From OM182 bacterium MED-G28 (GTDB taxonomy: Bacteria; Pseudomonadota; Gammaproteobacteria; Pseudomonadales; Pseudohongiellaceae), in NCBI GenBank assembly GCA_002457215.1, contig NTJZ01000002.1, forward strand, positions 62,001 to 126,000: a stretch of 64,000 nucleotides of DNA. Direction: 5' to 3'. Shown here piece after piece: positions 18,345-29,220 of the stretch (its first letter is position 1; each line of letters begins with the position of its first letter). The translations under genes were made by a program, and so were the position numbers. Below the pieces are notes generated by a model that had not been told where the DNA came from, searched no databases, and saw only the letters and a list, made by a program, of their open reading frames with translations.

Positions 18345-19781
18345 TTAGATTTCCAAAAATTTGTTTATGTTGTCAGCAACCAATCGACCTTCATCAATGG
18401 CACGAACAACTAATGATTGCCCACGACGGCAGTCGCCAGCAGCGAAAATTTTCTCGTGAGATGTAAGAAAACTCCCATAGTCAGCTTTGTAATTGGAACG
18501 CCGATCTAGCTCCAGACCAAATGGTTCACTTACATAATGTTCTGGGCCAAGGAATCCCATTGAGAGAAATATTAGATCAGCCTCCCAGAATTTTTCTGTT
18601 CCTTCGACAGGCTGGGATTCAGAATCAACTCCGATTGTGTTAATGCCAAGGAGCTTGCCCGAATCATTCCTAACAAATTCCTTGCCCGAAATCGAATAAA
18701 CTCTCGGGTCCTGGCCATCGCGTGCGGCTGCTTCTTCGTGACCATAGTCCACGCGAAAAATTAAAGGCCAGGTAGGCCATGGATTATTATCGCTTCGATC
18801 TTCCGGCGGTTTCGGCATGATTTCAAAATTTACTAACGACTTGCAACCATGACGCAAAGATGTGCCTATGCAGTCAGTGCCGGTGTCACCGCCCCCGATA
18901 ACAATAACTTTTTTGTCTTTAGCATCAATGTAATCATCATTTTCTAGGTTTGAATCTAAAAGGCTCTTAGTATTCTTAAGCAAGAATTCCATTGCGAAGT
19001 GCACACCGTCGCCTTCACGCCCTGGAATTGGTAAATCACGAGGACTAGTGGCGCCGGTCGCAAGTAGAACTGCATCAAACCCCTTAAGTAGCTGATCAGT
19101 CGCAATTGCATTGTCTCCATTTCCACCCACGTCAGCATTAACGATGAAATTAATGCCTTCATCCTTCAATAGATTAACCCGCCTATCTACTACGCCTTTA
19201 TCCAATTTCATATTTGGAATGCCGTACATCAATAGTCCACCGACGCGATCATCACGCTCATAGACAGTGACTTCATGTCCCGCCAGATTGAGTTGCGCTG
19301 CCGCAGCTAGTCCAGCAGGACCCGACCCCACAACGGCGACTGTTTTTCCCGAGCGGAAATGTGGTGGCTTTGCAACGATCCAACCTTCTTCGAAGCCTTT
19401 GTCGGCGATTGCGCACTCGATGTTTTTAATAGTGACAGCAGGTTCATGAATCCCTAATACGCAGGCGCCTTCACAAGGAGCTGGACAAACTCGACCTGTA
19501 AACTCAGGGAAATTATTAGTTTTGTGTAAACGATCTAAAGCTTCCTGCCAGCGCTTGTTATAAACCAGATCGTTCCATTCGGGGATCAGATTATAAACCG
19601 GGCAACCTTCTGCAGATTGGCAGAAAGGAACACCGCAATCCATGCAGCGCGCGCCTTGATTGGCGAGATGTTCTTCATGATGATCTGTGTAGATTTCTTT
19701 GAAATCAATCAAACGCTCCATCGCATCGCGATAAGGCTCAGTTTTGCGTTCAAATTCCTTAAATCCAGTGGGCTTGCCCAT
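18345..19781 (-). CDS. gltD: Glutamate synthase small subunit
   Basis: [92 protein letters not shown]; downstream of gltB. Start trimmed to [10 protein letters not shown]. Confidence 0.96.
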   Translation of the reverse strand: MGKPTGFKEFERKTEPYRDAMERLIDFKEIYTDHHEEHLANQGARCMDCGVPFCQSAEGCPVYNLIPEWNDLVYNKRWQEALDRLHKTNNFPEFTGRVCPAPCEGACVLGIHEPAVTIKNIECAIADKGFEEGWIVAKPPHFRSGKTVAVVGSGPAGLAAAAQLNLAGHEVTVYERDDRVGGLLMYGIPNMKLDKGVVDRRVNLLKDEGINFIVNADVGGNGDNAIATDQLLKGFDAVLLATGATSPRDLPIPGREGDGVHFAMEFLLKNTKSLLDSNLENDDYIDAKDKKVIVIGGGDTGTDCIGTSLRHGCKSLVNFEIMPKPPEDRSDNNPWPTWPLIFRVDYGHEEAAARDGQDPRVYSISGKEFVRNDSGKLLGINTIGVDSESQPVEGTEKFWEADLIFLSMGFLGPEHYVSEPFGLELDRRSNYKADYGSFLTSHEKIFAAGDCRRGQSLVVRAIDEGRLVADNINKFLEI

Positions 19782-19823
19782 CTTTAATCCTACTTTCCCT
19801 TGCCTACATCTCGACCGATGCAA

Positions 19824-22800
19824 TTATGCAGCTGTATCCGCCGCCTGTTCTTCCAAAACGCGTTTGTAATCCTTAGGCATAACTTTTACAAATTGTCCCA
19901 ATGCTGACTCCCAGTCATCCAATACTGATTTAGCAACTGTTGAACCAGTATAATCAAGATGACTTTTAATCAGCGATTTTAACCGCAATATGTCATTAGC
20001 TGCAGCGACAGATTCCAATTCAAAAGTTTCCTTATTACATTGTTTGGGGAATGCGCCTTCAGGGTCCCATACAAATGCGGTGCCACCACTCATGCCAGCA
20101 CCAAAGTTACGGCCAGTGTTACCCAAAACGACAACAGAGCCACCAGTCATATATTCACATCCGTGATCACCAATTCCTTCTATCACTGCACTTGCGCCAC
20201 TGTTTCGCACAGCAAAACGTTCGGCAGCGATGCCGCGAATATAGGCTTCTCCACTAGTGGCACCATACAAAATAACATTGCCTGCAATGATGTTCTCTTC
20301 TGCCTTAAAAGAACTTTGTTTTGGTGGGTAGATTATAATTTTTCCGCCGGATAAGCCTTTGCCCACATAATCATTGGCGTCGCCTTCGACAGTGAGGGTT
20401 ATGCCCTTAGCTAGCCAGGCGCCTAATGATTGGCCAGCGGATCCAGTGAATTTAATATTGATTGTGTCATCCGGCAGCATTTCTGCTTTCCACTTCTTCG
20501 CTACTTCATTAGAGAGCATGGTGCCCACTACACGATTAGTGTTAATAATCTCATGCTCAATGAAAACTTTTTCGCCGGATTCCAATGCGGGTTGTGCTAA
20601 TCGAATTAATTCATTATCCAATGCTTTGTCTAAACCATGGTCTTGAGCCTTATTGCAAAAAAAACCTGTGTCATTAAAAATTACTTGTGCGGGTTCTAGC
20701 ATCGAACTTAAATCTAAGCCACTAGCTTTCCAGTGCTCTATCGCATCATTGGTATCCAATAAATCAACACGACCTATCATCTCATTGACTGTCTTTACCC
20801 CTAATTCCGCCATGATGTTGCGCATTTCTTCGGCCACCATGAATAAATAGTTGACCACATGTTCAGGCTTGCCTTTAAACTTTTTGCGCAATTCTGGATC
20901 TTGTGTGGCGATGCCTACCGGGCAAGTATTTAAATGGCACTTACGCATCATTATGCAGCCTAGCGTAATTAGAGGGGCAGTTGCAAAACCATATTCTTCA
21001 GCACCTAACAATGTTGCTATGGCGATATCACGGCCAGTTTTCAATTGGCCATCAGTTTGCAACACAACTCGTGATCTTAAGTTATTCATTACTAAAGTCT
21101 GGTGAGTTTCTGCGATACCAAGCTCCCATGGTAGTCCTGCATGTTTTATTGATGTCAAAGGTGAGGCGCCGGTGCCGCCATCATGACCAGAAATCACCAA
21201 GTGATCTGTTTTCGCTTTGGTTACACCTGCCGCAATAGTTCCAACACCAATCTCAGAAACAAGTTTCACGCTTATGCGTGCTTCGCGATTTGCATTCTTT
21301 AGATCATGGATAAGTTGAGCAATATCTTCGATGGAGTAAATATCATGGTGTGGAGGTGGACTAATAAGTCCTACGCCAGGAGTAGAATGGCGAATGCGTG
21401 CAATGTTTTTGTCTACCTTGCCACCCGGAAGCTCGCCGCCTTCACCAGGCTTCGCGCCTTGTGCAATCTTAATCTGTAACTCGTCGGCATTGGTAAGATA
21501 CCAAGCCGTAACTCCAAATCTACCTGACGCCACTTGTTTAATCGCAGAGCGCTTAGAATCCCCATTGGGCAACGGATCAAATCGTGCAGGATCTTCACCG
21601 CCTTCACCAGTGTTTGATTTCCCACCGAGCCGGTTCATTGCGATCGCCAGAGATTCGTGGCTTTCCTCGGAGATTGACCCAAAGCTCATAGCACCTGTTG
21701 CAAAGCGTTTTACAATTTCACTTGCAGGCTCTACGTCATCAATAGAGATGGCTTTATTAATATCTGTACGAAAATTCAGTAACCCTCGAAACGCGCAGTG
21801 ACGGGTCGCCTCTTCATTAGTGTGCTTAGCAAAGGCGTCATAGGCTTCGACATTGTTATTACGCGCTGCTACCTGCAAGTTGAAAATACTGTTCGGATTC
21901 CACATATGCATGTCGCCGCCGATGCGCCAGTGAAAATCGCCGGGGTTATTCAGAACTGGAATGAGCTCACTTTCTTTGGTAGGGAATCCAATACTATGAC
22001 GACGATTCGACTCTTCAATTAGCACATCGAAGTTAACGCCTTGAACACGACTAGCGGTTCCCACAAAACATCTATTGATAATCTCATCTGCCAGACCAAC
22101 CGCTTCGAAAATTTGCGCACCTTTATATGACTGCAAAGTAGAGATGCCCATCTTGGCCATAACTTTGAGCATTCCTTTAGATACGCCTTTTTTGTAGGCT
22201 GCAACTAACATGTCTTCATCAGAGTATTTATCACCTAACAACCCTTCCTTGTTGGCTTGCCATAGGGCTTCAAAGGCTAGATAAGGATTAATTGCGTCTG
22301 CACCATAACCAGTTAGCAAGCAATGATGGTGAACTTCCCTTGCCTCGCCGGTTTCTAAAATAATACCAATCTGTGCGCGTTGTTTCTGCTGAACTAAGTG
22401 GTGATGAACGGCACCACAAGCAATAAGCGCACTGAGCGGAATATGGGCTTTAGAAGTAAGACGATCGGTAAGAACTATGAATGAATAGCCGGCAGCGATC
22501 GCTTGAGTTGCTTCAATGCAGATTCGATCAATGGCATTGGCATAACCATTGTCTTCCGCTGCAGTATAAGTGATATTAATTTCTTGGGAACGCATTCCCT
22601 GGTAATCCATATACTTTATGTCAGCTAATTGTTGGTTAGATAAAATCGGATGTTCTAAGCTTAATCGATGTGCTTGGCCAGGCGTTGATTCTAATAGATT
22701 TCCTTCTGGGCCAATAAAACAACGTAGGCTCATTACTACTTCTTCGCGAATCGAATCGATCGGAGGATTGGTTACTTGCGCAAAGAGTTGTTTGAAATAG

Positions 22801-24383
22801 TCGTAGATCATGCGCGGCTTGTCAGACAAGCAAGCTAGCGCAGAATCATTTCCCATGGAGCCCAGTGGATCTCTCGCTTCTGTAACTAGAGGAATTAGCA
22901 TGAACTGCATAGTTTCACTGGTGTAGCCGAACGCTTGCATTCGACGCAAGGTGTCGCTTGAATCTAATGAATGGGCAATATTGCTAGAGCTTATATTATT
23001 TAAGGAAACTTTTTGATCACTTATCCACTCGCCATAGGGTCGTTTGTTACAAATAATTTGTTTCAGTTCTTCATCAGGAACTAAGCGACCCTGATCGAAA
23101 TCCAGCAGAAACATTCTGCCCGGTTGTAGACGACCTTTTTCTTTCACATTAGCGGGGTCGACCTCGATGACCCCTACTTCAGAAGCCATGATACATTTGT
23201 CATCGTGAGTAATGTAATAACGACTTGGTCTGAGCCCATTGCGATCAAGCACGGCTCCAATATATTGACCATCAGAAAACACAATCGAGGCTGGTCCATC
23301 CCAGGGTTCCATTAGTGCAGAGTGGTATTCATAAAAATCTTTCTTTCCCTGCGCCATATTGACGTCGGATTGCCAAGCTTCAGGAATCATCATCATGGTT
23401 GCTTCCGCGAGGGATCGGCCAGAGAGTAGTAAGAATTCCAAAACTGCATCGAAGCTACCTGAGTCGGAGAGGTCGCCATCAATCACCGGGAAAATATCGC
23501 CGAGTTTATCGCCAAAGACATCAGTTGCGACTTTTCCCTGGCGTGCGACCATGGCGTTAACATTACCTCGCAAAGTATTAATTTCACCGTTATGACTCAT
23601 AAAACGGTTCGGTTGCGCTCGATCCCAGGATGGAAAAGTGTTAGTGCTAAAACGTGAATGCACCATAGCTAGGTGAGTCGCAAAATCTTTGTTGGTTAGG
23701 TCATTATAAAAAGGAAACAACTGCCCTGGTGTAAGCATGCCTTTATAAACAATTACTTTAGTTGAAAGGCTGCAGGCATAAACTTGTTTTCTCTCCGTCA
23801 ATGATTTGTCATTGCGCAGCATGTGGGTAAATCGCTTTCGAATGATATAGATAACTCGTTCAAATTCATCATGCGCGAGGTCATTTGCCGCTGCGATGAA
23901 TAGCTGAGTGATAAATGGTTGAGCCATACGCGCAGCCGGGCCGACATCGGCCGCGTCGGCGTTCATTGGGACTTCACGCCAACCCAGCAAGCGCTGTCCC
24001 TCTTCCTTAATAATCTTGCTTATGACTTCCTGGCATCGGTCTCTTTCTTCCTCTATCTGGGGTAGAAAAATATTGCCCACAGCGTATTGACCAGGGTTAA
24101 TTTCAGCATTGAAGGCTTCTTTCGCAGTTTTCTGGAAAAAGCCGTGGGGTAAGGCCATGAGAATGCCAGCGCCGTCACCGGTATTTGCTTCGAAACCGCA
24201 ACCACCGCGGTGATCCATTCTAGAATTCAAGTGGTAAGCATCCAGCATGATTTGGTGGCTGGGTTGACCCTTAATATTGGCGACGAAGCCTACACCACAG
24301 GAATCTTTCTCCATGGAAGGGTCATAGAGTCCGGTCTTTTCGGGAAAACCAAACTTCAACGGCAATTTTTTCATGTCGTTCAT
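19824..24383 (-). CDS. gltB: Glutamate synthase large subunit
   Basis: CGVGFVANIKG N-terminal glutaminase; GGKSNTGEGGEDPARF; HLNTCPVGIATQDPELRKKF; C-terminal GXGXG repeat region. Confidence 0.97.
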   Translation of the reverse strand: MNDMKKLPLKFGFPEKTGLYDPSMEKDSCGVGFVANIKGQPSHQIMLDAYHLNSRMDHRGGCGFEANTGDGAGILMALPHGFFQKTAKEAFNAEINPGQYAVGNIFLPQIEEERDRCQEVISKIIKEEGQRLLGWREVPMNADAADVGPAARMAQPFITQLFIAAANDLAHDEFERVIYIIRKRFTHMLRNDKSLTERKQVYACSLSTKVIVYKGMLTPGQLFPFYNDLTNKDFATHLAMVHSRFSTNTFPSWDRAQPNRFMSHNGEINTLRGNVNAMVARQGKVATDVFGDKLGDIFPVIDGDLSDSGSFDAVLEFLLLSGRSLAEATMMMIPEAWQSDVNMAQGKKDFYEYHSALMEPWDGPASIVFSDGQYIGAVLDRNGLRPSRYYITHDDKCIMASEVGVIEVDPANVKEKGRLQPGRMFLLDFDQGRLVPDEELKQIICNKRPYGEWISDQKVSLNNISSSNIAHSLDSSDTLRRMQAFGYTSETMQFMLIPLVTEARDPLGSMGNDSALACLSDKPRMIYDYFKQLFAQVTNPPIDSIREEVVMSLRCFIGPEGNLLESTPGQAHRLSLEHPILSNQQLADIKYMDYQGMRSQEINITYTAAEDNGYANAIDRICIEATQAIAAGYSFIVLTDRLTSKAHIPLSALIACGAVHHHLVQQKQRAQIGIILETGEAREVHHHCLLTGYGADAINPYLAFEALWQANKEGLLGDKYSDEDMLVAAYKKGVSKGMLKVMAKMGISTLQSYKGAQIFEAVGLADEIINRCFVGTASRVQGVNFDVLIEESNRRHSIGFPTKESELIPVLNNPGDFHWRIGGDMHMWNPNSIFNLQVAARNNNVEAYDAFAKHTNEEATRHCAFRGLLNFRTDINKAISIDDVEPASEIVKRFATGAMSFGSISEESHESLAIAMNRLGGKSNTGEGGEDPARFDPLPNGDSKRSAIKQVASGRFGVTAWYLTNADELQIKIAQGAKPGEGGELPGGKVDKNIARIRHSTPGVGLISPPPHHDIYSIEDIAQLIHDLKNANREARISVKLVSEIGVGTIAAGVTKAKTDHLVISGHDGGTGASPLTSIKHAGLPWELGIAETHQTLVMNNLRSRVVLQTDGQLKTGRDIAIATLLGAEEYGFATAPLITLGCIMMRKCHLNTCPVGIATQDPELRKKFKGKPEHVVNYLFMVAEEMRNIMAELGVKTVNEMIGRVDLLDTNDAIEHWKASGLDLSSMLEPAQVIFNDTGFFCNKAQDHGLDKALDNELIRLAQPALESGEKVFIEHEIINTNRVVGTMLSNEVAKKWKAEMLPDDTINIKFTGSAGQSLGAWLAKGITLTVEGDANDYVGKGLSGGKIIIYPPKQSSFKAEENIIAGNVILYGATSGEAYIRGIAAERFAVRNSGASAVIEGIGDHGCEYMTGGSVVVLGNTGRNFGAGMSGGTAFVWDPEGAFPKQCNKETFELESVAAANDILRLKSLIKSHLDYTGSTVAKSVLDDWESALGQFVKVMPKDYKRVLEEQAADTAA

Positions 24384-25151
24384 TATGTTAAGAGTCTCAC
24401 ACTTGTTTCGTGATTCAGTTCTTCTTGTTTAGCCATGCTGCAAACTCGAATTTTCATCCGGTATTTCCCTCCCCGGTAAAGGCAATGCCTCTCGGGTTGG
24501 TAGGCGTAACACTGCTGAATCTTGCCTGATAGGACTTGGTGAATAACTTGTTTCTCACTCCGAATTTTGTGCTTAGCCGAGCTCAAAATAGCGAGCCGGA
24601 CAAAATAACATCACGACAGGATATGTCAAGGTTTACGCGGCTTTCCGCACGACCCTTGACTAACTAAGTAGCTGATTTTTAGTCGCTTATAGATTAATTG
24701 GGACTAAAGAAATTGAAAACAAACTGTCATTTTTAACTTTCATTAGATGAGAATTTTAAGATGTAGACGGCGGCCATTTTGTTCATTAAATATTCTAAAT
24801 TCAGCAATTTTCTAATCAGAATCTGGAAAGATTTTTACCATCGATTACTATTGAATTTGCCAGTAAAAATTGCGCAATTGTAAGTGGATTTAGCGGTCTT
24901 TTTTGTGTTCCCGCGATTGCGCTGAAACGGCCAAAACACGAGCCATCCACGCAAGTTGCTTGCTTGATTAAAAAGGATAGGTGATTTAATCTACATGCAG
25001 ACAGATTCGCCTTAACAGAAAAAAAGGCTAATTGCAAACGATTCTCATTTACATTTGTAGCGAGCAATATTAATAAAAAAGAATTAACAGTCTTTCGAAT
25101 ACTTTTTACAAAAACCGATTTAAAAAGCCTATTAAAGGAGGCGACGAACCC

Positions 25152-25739
25152 GTGAATCAAAAACTAACCCGCAGACGCTTCATCAAAGGGGTAATTGCCT
25201 CTGGTGCGGCTGCCACGAGCACTGCAGCTTGGTACTCGGCAACTGGCCAAGAACGCCCTTCAGGATTTGTTGAACGTCTGGTCCGAATCAATGTAAATGG
25301 TCAAGTTCGCAGTGTTGACGTTGAGCCACAGGAAACTTTGGCATCAACGTTGCGTTATAAGCTTGGCTTAACAGGAACTAAACTCGGATGTAACCGCGGT
25401 GAGTGCGGTGCCTGCACAGTGTTAGTTGATGACGTAACAACTTACGCTTGTTCAGTGCTCACTCATTCTATGAAGAATGGGCGCATTGAGACCGTGGAAG
25501 GTCTTGAAAGTGCTAACGGCGATTTGCATCCAGTGCAGCAGGCCTTTGTGGAAGAGCTTTCCCCACAGTGCGGTTACTGCACACCAGGACAAGTAATGTC
25601 AGCAGTAGGTTTGTTGCGCGCTAATCCTAATCCAAGCCGAGAAGAAGCACGACACGCCATGTCTGGCAATATATGTCGCTGTGGATCTTATGACTCTTAC
25701 CTCGACGGCGTTATGCGCGCTACCGAATTAATAGGATAA
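25152..25739 (+). CDS. Tat-exported [2Fe-2S] subunit of xanthine dehydrogenase-family molybdoenzyme (PaoA/CoxS-like)
   Basis: GTG start after strong SD AAAGGAGG; Tat motif LTRRRFIKGVIASGAAA; GCNRGECGACTVLVD plant-type 2Fe-2S; CGYCTPGQVMSA...GNICRCGSYDSY. Confidence 0.93.
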   Translation: MNQKLTRRRFIKGVIASGAAATSTAAWYSATGQERPSGFVERLVRINVNGQVRSVDVEPQETLASTLRYKLGLTGTKLGCNRGECGACTVLVDDVTTYACSVLTHSMKNGRIETVEGLESANGDLHPVQQAFVEELSPQCGYCTPGQVMSAVGLLRANPNPSREEARHAMSGNICRCGSYDSYLDGVMRATELIG

Positions 25740-25744
25740 TTATC

Positions 25745-28168
25745 ATGGCATATATGCATATTGGCAAAGATTTTACTCCACCAGATGTGCCGGGTAAGGT
25801 GACTGGTAGGATTAAGTATGCAGAAGATTACACTCGCGAGGGTATGGTCTATGCACGCTTACTAACAAGTCCAATTCCTCACGCACGGGTATTGGACATA
25901 GACGCGTCAGCGGCACTAGCGATGGATGGTGTTATTGGCATACTCACAGCGGATGATGTTTATCCGGATGGAGAGCCGCAAAGCACTGGCTTAAAAATTC
26001 TCACTAACGAACCTACTTTGGTCGGTGAGCCAATTCTTGCCCTGGCAGCGGTGGACGAGAAAACTGCAGAGTCTGCTATCGCGCAAATTTCTGTTACTTT
26101 CGAAAGACTTCCTTTCGTTCTCGATCCGTTAGACAGCTTACAGCCAGGTGGTGCCGACGCTTATAATGGCGGCAACACGTTCGTTTTCCGTCAGGGATTT
26201 GCTGAAGAGAAGTGGACTGCTGACCAAGTAGCGAGTTTTCGCGCTGGTAATGAACCAACAGCGGAACCGCAGCAGACCGTTGAATATGGCGATCTTGACG
26301 CAGCTTTTGGTGAATCTTCTTATGTTTACGAAGGAACCTTCACCAACGCAGGTTACCCACACCATTCGATGGAACCACGTAGTGCATTAGCTTACTGGGA
26401 AGACGGCAAGCTATACCTGCATGGTGGATCGCAGAGTCTAACCGCTTTTGCTGATGGTATTGCCGGTATTATAGGTGTTCCAAAAGAAGACTTAGTCTTC
26501 GTTAACGCGGCAACCGGTGGTGGTTTTGGTCAACGCGCCCGAGCAGGGTCAGTTCCCGTCTATGCTGTTCCAGCGAAACTTTCCCAAAAAATTAATCGTC
26601 CAGTGATGATGCGTGCAACCCGCGAAGAAGAATTCACCTTGGGTGGTGCTCGTCAGGGTCTTACCGGTTGGATCAAGGTGGGATTCAAGCCCGATGGCGT
26701 GATGGCAGCTTGTGATCTTTGGATCGTATCTGACAACGGAGGCAAAGGCGGTGGGGCAGACGCTTACTCAGCAGCTGATTGTATAAGCGTACTTTATCAA
26801 GCCGACGCAGTTCGTTTCCGTGGCACTGCTATCGGAACAAACACTGCACACCGTGGTGCCCAACGTGGTCCTGGTCAAAATCAGATCGCGCCGATCATCT
26901 CTCCGATCTTGGATGTTGCGGCAGACGAACTCGGTGTTAGTCGGCTCGATATTCGCAAAATAAACGCGGCAATGACTGGCGATGTTGGCGGCCCACAGCG
27001 CACGCCATTTACTTCCGCCTACATGCCAGAGGCGTTAGAGCAAGCTGCAACTGAATTTGATTGGGAAGGTCGTCAATCGCGGCGTCGCCAGACCAACGGC
27101 AGCAAAGTAATAGGTCTAGGTATAGGCCAGGGCTATCACAATGCAGGTCGTTCAGGCATGGACGGAATAGTCATGATGGGTGCTGATGGACGACTTAAAA
27201 TCCATAACGGAGTCGGAAATCTCGGCACTTATTCCTACGCATCAACTTCCCGAGCAGCCGCAGAAGTTCTGCAAATGCCTTGGGAGAGTTGCGATATTAT
27301 TACTGGACGCACAGACTTGCATTTGCCAATTACCTCGCCACAGGATGGCAGTAACTCAATCTTCACGAACACCCGAACTTGCTACGGAGCAGCTCAGGAT
27401 ATGTTAACGAAGATGAAAGAGATTGCTGCAACGGACTTAGGTGGCGATCCTGCTGATTACGATATCTCTAATGAGCGCGTCCATCAGATTGCTGACGAGT
27501 CAGTTGGCTACAGCTATGCGCAAGTTGCGCAACGAGCAATTGAGCTAGGTGGTAAATATACTGGCAGTGCAGAACTTCCTGAAGAACTAGCCGAGTGGAC
27601 GCAGATAGCAGTTTCCCGTCTGGAAGGTACTGGTTTTATGGGAATCTTCCATGATCCTCGCCACGAAGGTAACCCTCCAGGGTTTACCGTTACGGCTTGC
27701 GAAATCGAACTGGATAAGGAAACCGGTAAGATTGACATCCTTGAGATGATCAGTATCGGCGAAGCTGGAACTATCATGCACCCTAAAGGCATGGATAACC
27801 AACTGGTTGGTGGAGCTGTTTGGGGTATCGGTTTGTCAGTTTACGAGCGTCATCTGTATGACCCGCAAAATGGATTACCGGCAAGCACCGGTTACTGGCA
27901 GAGCAAGGTGCCAACCTATCTCGATACACCTCTAAAAATAGAAACTGGCTGGGTGGATTTACCTGATCCTGAGAACCCAGTTGGTGCACGTGGTATTGGT
28001 GAGCCTTCCATGGGCTCAGTTTCCGCCGCTCTTACCGCAGCAATCACCGACGCACTAGATGGTCACATCTTTGGTGCTTCGCCAATTACTGCAGACATGA
28101 TCATTAACCACGTAGCAGGAACATCCGAAGAAGCGGTACCTCTTGCTCAGAACAACTTCCGAGGTTGA
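25745..28168 (+). CDS. Xanthine dehydrogenase-family molybdopterin-binding (large) subunit (PaoC-like)
   Basis: VPGKVTGRIKYAEDYTREGMVYARLLTSPIPHARV, ATGGGFGQRARAGSVPVYAVPAKLSQKINRPVMMRATREEEF, PVGARGIGEPSMGSVSAALTAAITDAL. Confidence 0.93.
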   Translation: MAYMHIGKDFTPPDVPGKVTGRIKYAEDYTREGMVYARLLTSPIPHARVLDIDASAALAMDGVIGILTADDVYPDGEPQSTGLKILTNEPTLVGEPILALAAVDEKTAESAIAQISVTFERLPFVLDPLDSLQPGGADAYNGGNTFVFRQGFAEEKWTADQVASFRAGNEPTAEPQQTVEYGDLDAAFGESSYVYEGTFTNAGYPHHSMEPRSALAYWEDGKLYLHGGSQSLTAFADGIAGIIGVPKEDLVFVNAATGGGFGQRARAGSVPVYAVPAKLSQKINRPVMMRATREEEFTLGGARQGLTGWIKVGFKPDGVMAACDLWIVSDNGGKGGGADAYSAADCISVLYQADAVRFRGTAIGTNTAHRGAQRGPGQNQIAPIISPILDVAADELGVSRLDIRKINAAMTGDVGGPQRTPFTSAYMPEALEQAATEFDWEGRQSRRRQTNGSKVIGLGIGQGYHNAGRSGMDGIVMMGADGRLKIHNGVGNLGTYSYASTSRAAAEVLQMPWESCDIITGRTDLHLPITSPQDGSNSIFTNTRTCYGAAQDMLTKMKEIAATDLGGDPADYDISNERVHQIADESVGYSYAQVAQRAIELGGKYTGSAELPEELAEWTQIAVSRLEGTGFMGIFHDPRHEGNPPGFTVTACEIELDKETGKIDILEMISIGEAGTIMHPKGMDNQLVGGAVWGIGLSVYERHLYDPQNGLPASTGYWQSKVPTYLDTPLKIETGWVDLPDPENPVGARGIGEPSMGSVSAALTAAITDALDGHIFGASPITADMIINHVAGTSEEAVPLAQNNFRG

Positions 28169-28169
28169 T

Positions 28170-29165
28170 ATGGTAGCCACATCACATGACGTAATGCCTG
28201 ATATTGAGCTTTATCAGCCAGCTGATGAAGCAACAGCGTTGGACCTTGCGTCCAGACTAGGTAACGAAGGTTGGCTACTAGGTGGTGGTCAGGATACTTA
28301 TGGCTGGTTGAAAGACCGCAATAAGACGCCTGCAGCCATGATTGAGCTGACACAAATTGACGCTTGGAAAGGCATCAAGGAAATCAGCGATGGAATTGAA
28401 ATCGGTGCAGTCACAACATTGACTGAAATCGCTAACAATCCTCTCGTACAGTCTCGTTATGGTGTTTTAGCAAAAGCAGCCAGCGTAGTAGCAAGTCCTC
28501 AAATTCGTAATGTAGGTACTCTAGGTGGTAACCTGAATCAGGATGCTCGTTGCTGGTACTACCGCCGCGGACTAGATTGTTATCGAGCCGGCGGCAATAT
28601 TTGCTATGCCGATTCACCTGAAGGACTCAATCGCGAGCATGCTTTATTTGGAGCAAGCCGTTGCGTTGCAGTTAGCCCTTCTGACACTGCGCCAGCTTTA
28701 GTCGCACTTGATGCGACAATGGTTGTTTCGAGTTCTAGTGGTGAACGCTTGATTCCAGCAGAAGATTTTTTCGTTGGGCCTGATCGTGACATTTTGAACA
28801 TGACTGTGCTTAACGACGATGAAATCCTGACAGCGGTTAGAATTCCAAACACTTGGGCGAATGCAGAGTTCTATTGGGAAAAGGTAGCCGATAGAAATGT
28901 ATGGGATTTTGCTCTAGTTAATATCGCTGCAGTTTTCAAAGTGTCTGGTGGAACAATCGAAGATTCACGTTTTGCTTGCGGAGCAGTTGAGTGCACACCG
29001 CGTCGGTTGGAAGCAGTTGAAAGCGAAGTTCGCGGTCAACAGCGTTCTGAAGAGCTTGCGGTTAGCGCCGGTGAAATAGCAACAGATGGCGCACGTGCAC
29101 TGAACTACAACAACTTTAAAATACCATTAATGCAAAACCTGGTTAAAAGAGCGATCCGAGGGTAA
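28170..29165 (+). CDS. FAD-binding subunit of xanthine dehydrogenase-family enzyme (PaoB/YagS-like)
   Basis: GWLLGGGQDTYGWLKDR, ASPQIRNVGTLGGNLNQDARCWYYRRGLDCYRAGGNICYADSPEGLNREHALFGASRC (four Cys). Start at ATG 28170, just after the large-subunit stop. Confidence 0.9.
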   Translation: MVATSHDVMPDIELYQPADEATALDLASRLGNEGWLLGGGQDTYGWLKDRNKTPAAMIELTQIDAWKGIKEISDGIEIGAVTTLTEIANNPLVQSRYGVLAKAASVVASPQIRNVGTLGGNLNQDARCWYYRRGLDCYRAGGNICYADSPEGLNREHALFGASRCVAVSPSDTAPALVALDATMVVSSSSGERLIPAEDFFVGPDRDILNMTVLNDDEILTAVRIPNTWANAEFYWEKVADRNVWDFALVNIAAVFKVSGGTIEDSRFACGAVECTPRRLEAVESEVRGQQRSEELAVSAGEIATDGARALNYNNFKIPLMQNLVKRAIRG

Positions 29166-29220
29166 ACCTCGGGTCATCTCCGCTAGCTGAAAAAACTAAT
29201 TAGAATAAGAGGGTAGTACA

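Noticed and set aside
19824-24383. Many + strand ORFs of 60-135 aa opposite gltB (e.g. 20040-20354, 21394-21801, 23359-23595)
   Set aside because: Fully antisense to a highly conserved long CDS; compositions look like codon-shadow artefacts with no domain signals.
24383-24586. 67-aa minus ORF just upstream of gltB
   Set aside because: No RBS or plausible protein features; more likely leader sequence.
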